A DNA stretch of 51,938 bases. It comes from Caryophanales bacterium UBA7642 (GTDB taxonomy: Bacteria > Bacillota_I > Bacilli_A > RFN20 > CAG-288). Both the position numbers and the translations under genes were made by a program. The stretch's first letter is position 1; each line of letters opens with the position of its first letter. Shown here piece after piece: positions 44,245 through 51,938 of this stretch. The notes below the pieces were generated by a model. The model saw only the letters and a program-made list of their open reading frames with translations. It did no database searches and had not been told where the DNA came from. The stretch is from the NCBI GenBank assembly GCA_002483745.1, contig DLIM01000040.1, forward strand, positions 1,333 through 53,270, in the 5' to 3' direction.

Positions 44245-46533
44245 TTAAGCTAATTTTCCTTTTGTATCACGTAAGTTGACACTGATTTTCTCTTCACTTC
44301 CCGTACCATAATTAACCGTAATACTAGTCAAAGTATCATAGTTAGACCCAAACCATTCGCCCCAGTCGGCATTATCAATCTTCTCCTGTTTAGTCAAAAG
44401 AGAGTTTGCCACTAAAGTATTCCACTGCTCTTTAGTGCCAGTATATTTAAGGTCTTTCAGTTTAGGGAAGGTTCCTAAAGTATCATGGCTCATCTTCGTA
44501 AGAGAAGAAGGTAGAATCAAAGTATTAATTACCTTATTCGAAGAACCCAGGAATTCCGTTTCCAAAGTAGTGACCTTAGCAGATCTCGACATATCGAAAG
44601 AAGTAATATTCTGGCAAGTTGTGAAAGCATTAGTGAAAGTAGTTAATTCACTTCCGGTAACAAAGGAAGTAAAGGCTGTATCTTTAAATGAGGAGAAAGC
44701 AAAGGAACCAATGGTAGCTACTTTAGAAGCAGACATATCAACAGTTTCATAATCATCGCAGTTATAGAAAGCCTCTTGTCCAATAGTGGTTACACCGCCA
44801 AAATCAATATCGTTAATAGCAGAACCTTGGAAAGCAAAAGCGGGTATTTCTTTTAAGGTAGAAGGGAAAGTAATCTCATTATAAGGCATTTAGTGTTTGC
44901 AAAGCAACTATCTCCAAGACCAGTTAAGCCTTCATTCAAAAATACATCTCTGATAATGGAATTAGCAAAAGCATTATCGCCGATTTTAGTTAAACCAGAG
45001 CCAGCCACAAACTTGATGATGGTTTTATTTCCGCTTAAGAAGTCGGATCCGATTTCATTGATGGTATCAGGTAAGACTAAGTCTCCGTAAAGATCATTAG
45101 GAAGCATCAGCAATTTAGTCTGTTCCTTATTGCAAAGAATGCCATTATAGGAACTGAAATATTTACTGCCTTCTTCAACTAGATAAGATGATATATACTC
45201 ATCGCCATAGAAGGAATAAGTGCCAACCTTGGTAATATTCTTGTCAATAGTAATATCACCTGATATGGCTGTATCAGAAAAAGCAAAGTCACTGATCTCA
45301 GTTACTCCATCAGGAAGGGTAAGACTTCCAACGCTGACCTTATTGGTAGTAGTCAAATTATATAGACGGCTACCAGAAAAGGCGCTTTCACCAATTGAGA
45401 CTAAGCCAGTAGGAAGCTCAACTTCCTTAACGCGAGTATCATCAGAGAAAGCAAACCTTCCAATAGATTTTAAAGTAGTAGGTAAATTAACACTCTGTAA
45501 GGAAGGGCAGCTACTTAAGGCAGAATCTGGGGTGTTTAAATCACTCATTGAAGCAAACTGAAGGGAAGAATCATCGGTTGTGAAAACGACATTTTTAGGA
45601 ATCTCAAGAGTCTGGATTCTTTTATTAAGCCAAAAAGCTCTTATGCCAATATAAGTAAGACTATCAGGAAGATTGACATTTCTGAATCAAGGAAGCAGCA
45701 AAAGCCTGCTCATCGATTTTCTTTAAAGTACTAGTCTTATTAGTCTCAAAGTTTCTTACTCCTCTTACATCCTGGAAGGCATTAGGTCCGATTTCGGTAA
45801 CGGTATCAGGTAGCAAGTAGGTTTCTTTAAGATAGGAAATAGGCATCTTAAGTACTTTGGTAAGGTCGTGATTATAAAGAATACCATCAACACTCTTAAA
45901 GGTTTCATTTGAACTATCAACATCAATATAGCTAATCTGAGCAGATTGATAATCAGAGATGAATAAAGAACCAATGGAGGAAACATTAGCACCGATATGA
46001 ATCTTAGTAGCATACTGAGAACTGATGCAGAAGTTAGCTAGAGTAGTAACCGGATAGTATTCATTCTGATATTGAATTTCATCAGGAATATAGATTTCAG
46101 GATATTCACGATAAGGATCAGCAAATGAAGTTAACTCAATGGCAGTTTTAGACTCATCAGTGAATCCCCGAGTGTAATTGTCGGTGATGGTATAGTCGAC
46201 TTCCTTATAGGTAGCTGTATAAGTAATTAAGGAAGTGGTTTTTAATTTGCTCTCAAAGCCATTAAAAACATAGAAATACTGACTGTCTTGATCTCTTTTA
46301 GGAGTATCTCCAGTATATTCAGGAAGTACTTCACCAGCTTTGACTTTGGACGTCTGCAAGACTGTCCCATCATAATTTTTGTAAGTAACCGTAATATCTT
46401 CGATTGCCTTAGAAGTACTGGAGGAATCATTATTATTAGTAGAAGAACTTATTGGGCAATTAGATTAATTCTCACCACAGCTTGCTAAAACCAGCAACGG
46501 AATAATCATTATGAATACAGACTTTTTGAACAT
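44245..46533 (-). pseudogene. Broken BspA-like leucine-rich-repeat lipoprotein gene
   Basis: The gene starts at ATG 46533: MFKKSVFIMIIPLLVLASC, a good lipoprotein signal. An in-frame TAA (46465-46467) comes four codons after the lipid Cys. Reading on, it gives LRR_5/BspA repeats (for example LPDTVTEIGPNAF, LPTGLVSIGESAF, LPDTINEIGSDFL) in one frame up to ~45683, where one extra A in an AAA run shifts the frame, and near 44889 a second shift at an A run restores the original frame. The restored product has ~760 residues. BspA-like repeats are typical of adhesion proteins of gut and oral bacteria. Promoter at 46564-46592. Confidence 0.85.
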
Positions 46534-46563
46534 AGTTTGCCCTCTTTTCCTTAGATAGTACTA

Positions 46564-46592
46564 ATTATAAAACTAAACTTTTAATTTTTAAA
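46564..46592 (-). promoter_or_regulatory. Promoter for the LRR lipoprotein operon
   Basis: Minus strand TTTAAA (46587-46592), 17 bases, perfect TATAAT (46564-46569), about 30 bases before ATG 46533. It is intact although the gene is not. The divergent gene's promoter is not clear in this AT-rich 117-base gap. Confidence 0.55.
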
Positions 46593-46650
46593 TAATTAAT
46601 TAAGTGAACAAAAATTATGGTAAATTAAGGAAGTAAATAAGGAGATTACC

Positions 46651-48396
46651 ATGAGCAATTTTTAAAATGTCTCAATGTCACTTCTTTCTCTATTCTTATT
46701 AGTTTCTTGCACACAAGGTGGAAACAACACTAGTTCTCAAGTGGCTTCCACTGATAAACAATCTTCTACTTCCGAATTAGAGAAATCCACTTCTCTTACT
46801 TCTAAAATGCTTCTAGATATTAAGAAAGGATATAAAAGTGAGGGTATTCTTCATACTGTAACTAAGACTAATAATGGTAACACTACTTCTACTGAAAGCA
46901 CTTACAATTACTTAGATTACCATGCTGATGGTAAAGCCTACTCATTTTAAGAATACCAAAGTAGCACCACTAATGACAATATTACCCGGGATAAACTTAT
47001 GGATTCCGGTTATATCGTAAGTCATGATACCAAAGCCTCCCTAGCTTATTTAGGAATTGATAATGTCATTCATTATGAAAGCCTGACTAATTCCTATGCC
47101 ACTACTGACGATAAGAGCATCAGCTTTTTAGATTTCGGCTTTGCCAATCCTTTCTCATTAACTAACCACTATGACTTCACTAAGACCTTAAATCATTATG
47201 AATTTACTTTTGATGAGACTAACTTCACAGGCAAAACTCTTTTTGGCTTTGGACTATTAGGTACAACCCAATACTCATTAAGCAAATTCCTCGTCCATAC
47301 TGATGGCTATAAGATCACTGATTATGAAGCTACTTTTGAACCTTATTCTGTATCCACATCAGCAAAAAAGACTTTGACTATTACAGCCTCCGTTTCCGAT
47401 TTTGGCAATGCTCAGGTTAAAGTAGTAAATCCTTTCACTGATAGTTCGACTGCTGAAAATCTCGATAGTAGAATATCCGCTCTAAAGAACCATAACTACC
47501 ATGTCAATACTCAGTACTATGATTTAACCAGCGGCAAGGAAGTCTTAATGAAGGCTTCTTATTCGACTGATGTCTTTAGTAACCAAATTGATGTCGTAGC
47601 TTCTTCAATAGATGGCGTAAATTCCCATTTTGCCTATTATGAAAAGGGAGGCTCTGTTTATCAGGCTTTCAAGGTTGCCGGTAACTATTATCAATACCTT
47701 GGGGCTACTTCCTATTCTTTTGATACTCTTCTACCAACATTTGAAATTTCTTCTAAAGTCTTTGATCAAAACAGCAACACCTTTACCTTGAAAAAGATAG
47801 TTCCTGCAATTACTCCCTCCTGCAGCACTTATGATATGTTCTTAGGGGACAATATTGCTGACTTAACTATCACACTAAATACTGATAGTCTCGTTTCTAC
47901 AAATGTCGGCAGTGATTATAAAACCATTACTACTTACACTAATATCGGATCCATCACTTCCCCCTTCCAAGTTGCTGATATCAAAACCGATTGCTCTAGC
48001 TTGACTTGGAAACAGCTTTTAGAAAACCAAGAGGATGTTTATGATGAATTGGTTTCTTTCTGTAAAAGCGAATTCATTGTCAATTTAATTCCTACAGTCG
48101 GTCAGCTTTCTCCTTATTCAGTAATTGGCATAAATGAAACCTATCGGGAAATCATCGTACCTTTAGGAAGAGATAAGACTTCTGCAACTAGTGAGTTAAG
48201 TGCTTTTGTCACCAAACTAACCCAAAATGGCTGGGGTGATTTAGAGTCACAGTTAACTGGAGCCTATCAGACCACTTATTCCTCTAGCATCAAAATCTCA
48301 GATACCCTGTATGTCACACCTTACTTGGATTTGTTTACAGTTCTCGATAAATACGGAGTCTATAGCCTTTACATCTACGTTTACTTAAACGTCTAA
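46651..48396 (+). pseudogene. Lipoprotein gene with two in-frame TAA codons
   Basis: ATG 46651 has an ideal ribosome site (AAGGAG, about 7 bases upstream) but codon 5 is TAA (46663-46665). The same frame continues into a clear lipoprotein signal (MSLLSLFLLVSC), so it is one gene. A second TAA lies at 46948-46950, after TTT, and the frame goes on EYQSSTTND to 48396. Total ~580 residues if read through. The mature part is polar, Thr/Ser/Tyr-rich, and not recognised. The ATG at 46675 could restart translation after the first TAA but leaves the second. It is divergent from the LRR lipoprotein, which is also stopped early. Confidence 0.78.
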
Positions 48397-48400
48397 CTAT

Positions 48401-48431
48401 AAAAAGGAGCGGTATCAAGCCGCTCCTTTTT
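48401..48431. terminator. Bidirectional terminator between the lipoprotein and the S9 peptidase
   Basis: AAAAAGGAGCGG (48401-48412) pairs with CCGCTCCTTTTT (48420-48431) over a 7-base loop, with T-runs on both strands. Confidence 0.93.
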
Positions 48432-48433
48432 CC

Positions 48434-50446
48434 TTACTTTGAGTGCTTATCAAACCAAGCAGTAATCTCAGTTAATCTTCGGATTCGATGCTCAGGCTTT
48501 CCGCTTCTTGATAATTCATGGTTCTCGCCATGGAAGAGGACAAACCGAGTCTCAACATTTTTGTACAGTAAGGCAGTGAATAGCTGTAAGCCTTCCGCCA
48601 TAGGACAACGGTAATCACAGTCAGAATGGATGAAGAGAGTCGGAGTTGTGACACTATCGACTGTTTTTAGAGGGGACATTCTCCATAGATTCTTGATGCC
48701 CTCATCGGTGAAGTAGCTCTTATTGACTTTCCCAACTTCATAGGAAGAGACAATATCATTGATTCCAATATCGGATAAGCCAAGCATTGTGACCCAGTTA
48801 GAAATACTTCTTTGCGTTGCGGCACTATTGAATCTAGTAGTATGGGTGATAATCCAGTTAGTCATAAAACCGCCATAGCTCCCGCCGGTGACATTGATTT
48901 TCTTTTTATCGATAGAAGGATAGCGTTTAATGACTTCATCGGTGAAATCCATCAGGTTCTGATAATCGATAGTTCCGTACTTGTCTCTTAAGTCAGAAAA
49001 GGCATTTCCTCTTCCGCTTCCACCGTAAGGATTAGTAAAGAAGACAAAGTAGCCTTTAGAGGCCCAAACCTGCATTTCCTGCATAAAGACCTGACCATAG
49101 ATTGCTTTAGGTCCGCCATGGATATCTAAGACTGAAGGATATTTCTTCTTCGGATTATAGTTCATCGGTAAGAGGACAAAGCCGTCTAGATCGTAGCCTT
49201 GAGACTTATAGGAGAAGATATTAGGTTTAGCTACGTACTTAGAGGCTAATGCCTCATCATTAAAGGAAGTAAGACGTTCTTTTCCTTCATAGATTTCATT
49301 GAGTTTCATATCATAGTCAGCGCTATATACTAATCTTCCATCGACAATATCGAAATCGTTGATGGCTCCTTCTTTATCAATGACAGCTTCAGTCTTACCT
49401 TCTTTAGTCAAGCGATGGAGAACAAGTCTATTCCTGATAGGAGTCAGATAGTAGTAATAACCTTGGTCGACTTTGGTAAATCTTGTAGCCCCATAATGGA
49501 CATCGCTGGAGATGAATCCAGGTATTTCTTCATCATTGTCGGCTAGCAAAGAAAGCTTTTTAGTAAGAGGATCAAGAACATAGAACTTAGGGTTCTCATT
49601 GATGCCAAATTCTTTTCCATCAGTCATAGCTAAAAGGACTTGGTTATTGAAGCAGTTAAGATCCATGATCATATAGCTGGGCTTTAATAATTGGGTCTTC
49701 TTCTTAGTCTTTAAATCATAGCAATCGACTTCCGAGAATAAGACCGGGGTCTCTTTAACTTTAGAGGAAGTGTAATAGATGTATTGATCAGTAAAATCAT
49801 AGCCACCGACATTATCGTGATAGTCGGTAATCAAAGTAGTCTTATTGCTCTTGCTATCATAAAGGAAGAGGACATTCCTCTTCTTATTGATGAAGCCAGC
49901 GCCATTTGCATAGTAAGGAGACTCATCCATGACTTCATAGTCGCGGTTCTTCTTTCTCTCATCCAAGACCTTTTCTTTGTCCTTGTCGTTCATCTTATAG
50001 AACTCGGGGGCATCTAAAGAGATTTCAGCTCTTAAAAGATATAATCCGTCACTGATTTTCTTGATGGAAGAAGCATTAAAAGGAACCATGAAGGCTTTTT
50101 TAGCTTCACCGCCATTTAAGCTGATCCGATAGAAAGAAGTGAATTCATCCTGCTTCTCGCTTCTCTTCTTATCTTCTTTATCACGGTTAGTGGCAAAAAG
50201 AATTTCATCATTAGAATCAAAAATAAAGAATCCGGCTTTAGAGTCAGCCGTTAACTGTAAAGCTTTCTTATCCTTATAGACATAAATATCTGATCCATAA
50301 TTGTTACCATCTTTTATAGCCTTGGAAACAATAAAAGCACAAGTTGAAGCATCAGGAGAAAGAACCAAAGAAGACAAAAACTTATAGGAATATAAGTCGT
50401 TGATTTCAACTGGCTTTAGCTGAATCGTATTATTACTTTTTTTCAT
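48434..50446 (-). CDS. S9-family (prolyl oligopeptidase-type) serine peptidase
   Basis: 670 residues from ATG 50446 (AAAGGA about 9 bases upstream; an 18-codon longer frame has none). The N-terminal ~400 residues form a beta-propeller-like domain; the C-terminal alpha/beta-hydrolase domain has Ser523 in GGSYGGF, Asp611 in DCDYRCP and His643 in GENHEL. This is the acylaminoacyl/dipeptidyl-peptidase type. It cleaves short peptides. No signal peptide, so cytoplasmic. It is intact although genes on both sides are broken. Confidence 0.95.
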   Translation of the reverse strand: MKKSNNTIQLKPVEINDLYSYKFLSSLVLSPDASTCAFIVSKAIKDGNNYGSDIYVYKDKKALQLTADSKAGFFIFDSNDEILFATNRDKEDKKRSEKQDEFTSFYRISLNGGEAKKAFMVPFNASSIKKISDGLYLLRAEISLDAPEFYKMNDKDKEKVLDERKKNRDYEVMDESPYYANGAGFINKKRNVLFLYDSKSNKTTLITDYHDNVGGYDFTDQYIYYTSSKVKETPVLFSEVDCYDLKTKKKTQLLKPSYMIMDLNCFNNQVLLAMTDGKEFGINENPKFYVLDPLTKKLSLLADNDEEIPGFISSDVHYGATRFTKVDQGYYYYLTPIRNRLVLHRLTKEGKTEAVIDKEGAINDFDIVDGRLVYSADYDMKLNEIYEGKERLTSFNDEALASKYVAKPNIFSYKSQGYDLDGFVLLPMNYNPKKKYPSVLDIHGGPKAIYGQVFMQEMQVWASKGYFVFFTNPYGGSGRGNAFSDLRDKYGTIDYQNLMDFTDEVIKRYPSIDKKKINVTGGSYGGFMTNWIITHTTRFNSAATQRSISNWVTMLGLSDIGINDIVSSYEVGKVNKSYFTDEGIKNLWRMSPLKTVDSVTTPTLFIHSDCDYRCPMAEGLQLFTALLYKNVETRFVLFHGENHELSRSGKPEHRIRRLTEITAWFDKHSK

Positions 50447-50504
50447 TAAAGCAAATCCTTTCAATGTGTTAATTTTAGCACAATTTATCTCTTCTTTCAT
50501 TAAG

Positions 50505-50533
50505 ACAAAAAAAGGCCGGATTTTGCCGGCCTA
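50505..50533 (-). terminator. Terminator of the broken secreted-domain gene
   Basis: Minus strand AGGCCGG (50526-50532) pairs with CCGGCCT (50513-50519), loop of 6, then seven T. It is just upstream of the S9 gene start and just after the natural stop at 50539. Confidence 0.88.
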
Positions 50534-50538
50534 TTTTG

Positions 50539-51420
50539 TTAAGCAATGTCATGAAGATAGAAGATGTAATTTTTCATGACTGGGAAAGTAGAATGCCATT
50601 CATTAGAGTATTAGAAGATATTAGCTGAATCATGTCCTGAAATTTTACAGTTAGGATCAATCATCATCTTCTTACCTAAGACATGATCATATAAGACCTT
50701 ATTAGAAGGCACAATCTCAGTAAAGGAGTAAGTTCCGCTTCCAGACTTGGCGTTGAATTCCGAAGAAGAACTAATAGCAGTGACACCATCAGTAGAAGCT
50801 AAGTTAGCTTTGTATTTATAGTTAGAATGGTCAACATAATCAGTGGTAGTAGAGCCAACAACAAGTTTAGAAGTCGGGTTATCATCAAAGATTTCAACAA
50901 AGAAGCCTTTTAAGTAAGCGGCTGATACTTTAATCTCAGAAGGGACACCCTTAGTTGAATACTTAACTCTTACCATGATTTTGTAAGAGCCGGCATTATT
51001 GTTGAAGTCAAGGATAGGCATACCACTACTCTCAACTGTTCCTGTTTTCTCAAGGTGAGCATATTCACTATCTGTAGCTTCCGTATCGCTAGTGGCTTCC
51101 GTTTTGGAGCCTAAGTAATAGACATTCTTTCCGGAAGGGTTCGTGTATTGGGTGCCGTTAGATTCATAGCAGGGTGTGATAGCATCATCTAAAGACAAGA
51201 TGCTTTTATCATAACTAGAACCATAGTTAACAGTGAAACTAGTCTTACTTGGGTTAGGGAAGATCATTTCATTGGATTCATAGACATAATAGCCATCATC
51301 ATCGGTTTTAGAGTAAGCGATAGGGAAAGTAGCAGAGGCATTAGCATGGTTATAGACGTAGCTTCCGGTTAAATCGCCAGTAACCTGGTAGTTATAAACC
51401 TTCTCAACGTAGATCTTCAT
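50539..51420 (-). pseudogene. Secreted-type C-terminal domain, broken, 3' part of a damaged gene
   Basis: The frame from 51420 runs to a TAA at 50611-50613 and, in the same frame, continues 23 more codons (YSNEWHSTFPVMKNY...) to TAA 50539, directly before the terminator. The sequence is polar, Ser/Thr/Tyr-rich, beta-like, and not recognised. Its start overlaps the esterase stop by 4 bases, but it has no signal peptide or ribosome site, so it reads like the end of a larger secreted protein. It may be the original 3' part of the esterase gene (linked by a frameshift) or a piece of another gene joined by a deletion. Confidence 0.6.
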
Positions 51421-51938
51421 ATAAGAAGCTTTACATCCTTATTAATCTTCTTTTTAGATCCTTCTAAGACATCATAAGGAATTAAATCGTCTTCCACAGC
51501 GGCAGGTATAGTATAGCCAGGATAATCCTTGGAGACTTCCTCATTGGTCTTAGCCATCAACTTAGCTAATTCTTCAACCGTGTATTCAAAAAGCTTTTCT
51601 TTGTTTAAAGAGCTAATACCGCAATTCTTTAGGAAGGCATTAGTATAGATATCCTCCGCTTTTTCGTCAAAAGTGGAGTAAGGAAGGTCACTTTCCGAGA
51701 TAGCCTTATTAAATAATCCCTTGCTGGAAGGAGAAGAGAGCAAGTAAAGGACACTGATTCCACCGGCTGATTCCCCGCAGATAGTAACATTATCCGGGTC
51801 TCCGCCAAAAGAGGAAATATTATGTTTGATCCATTTAAGAGCGGTAAGCTGATCAGAGATTCCGGCATTGGATTCAAACTCTTCACCTAGTTTTCTAAAA
51901 TCCCAAAAGCCTAAGATTCCTAAACGGTAATTGATAGA
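51417..51938 (-). pseudogene. Type-B carboxylesterase fragment, cut at window edge and truncated
   Basis: Frame open to the right edge. The type-B carboxylesterase blocks are clear: NYRLGILGFWDF, SDQLTALKWIKHNI, FGGDPDNVTICGESAGG with the nucleophile Ser in GESAGG. It stops after KKINKDVKLLI, exactly where the family normally continues G-x-x-x-D-E, so the acid and His parts of the active site are missing. The next open frame is shifted by one. The gene is therefore probably non-functional as read. Upstream part lies outside the window. Confidence 0.75.

Noticed and set aside
35520..51938. TGA = Trp (Mollicutes code 4) as the reason for the interrupted genes
   Set aside because: Most interruptions are TAA or TAG, and TGA is a real stop elsewhere (for example 29570-29572); intact genes use TGG for Trp.
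1..51938. Insertion sequences, prophage or ribosomal RNA
   Set aside because: No transposase, integrase, phage structural genes or rRNA sequence was seen on either strand.

Overview
The window looks like chromosome of a low-GC, Gram-positive-type bacterium, probably an uncultured member of the Bacilli or a Mollicutes relative. The signs are low GC, strong AGGAGG-type ribosome binding sites, TTGACA/TATAAT promoters, a T-box leader on valS, a CIRCE-like operator on htpG, lipoprotein signal peptides, and the gene order tig-lon-engB-valS-radC, which matches the Bacillus-type arrangement. The genetic code appears standard: TAA, TAG and TGA all end intact genes (for example TGA at 29570-29572).

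Region 1-13.8 kb (all minus strand): a Sel1-repeat protein cut by the window edge, radC, a 60-residue peptide with a bacteriocin-type double-glycine leader overlapping radC, valS behind a T-box, engB, lon, tig, and a glycogen unit (glgB, glgP and a small unknown gene). Region 14-23.3 kb: a divergent acetate kinase followed by two thioredoxin-fold lipoproteins (plus), then an NrnA-like phosphoesterase with an HPr-kinase/PEPCK-type P-loop protein (minus), tRNA-Arg(UCU), an Mrp ATPase with a CBS protein, a short YigZ/IMPACT protein and a DegV fatty-acid-binding protein. Region 23.3-28.5 kb is one 1725-residue protein with a CvpA-like membrane N-terminus and a very long Ser/Asp/Asn-rich, probably extracellular, body. 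Region 28.6-35.4 kb: CPBP protease, TraX-like membrane protein, thioredoxin, MscL with an enlarged loop, HtpG, and IMP dehydrogenase.

Region 35.5-52 kb is an accessory, surface-related region. It has an intact TetR-controlled ABC exporter, an intact XRE-like regulator, a small Trp-rich membrane protein and an intact S9 peptidase. Between them lie at least five large membrane or secreted genes broken by in-frame stops (one TGA, one TAG, four TAA) and several frameshifts. Every lesion was located by reading through to the continuing frame. The roughly 35 kb of housekeeping genes to the left has no such lesion, so the pattern looks biological (decay or on/off switching of surface proteins) rather than uniform sequencing error, although read data would be needed to prove it.

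The best candidates for something undescribed are the double-glycine peptide coupled to radC, the giant CvpA-like protein, and the cluster of interrupted surface genes, especially the divergent lipoprotein pair that is stopped within the first 23 codons on both sides.
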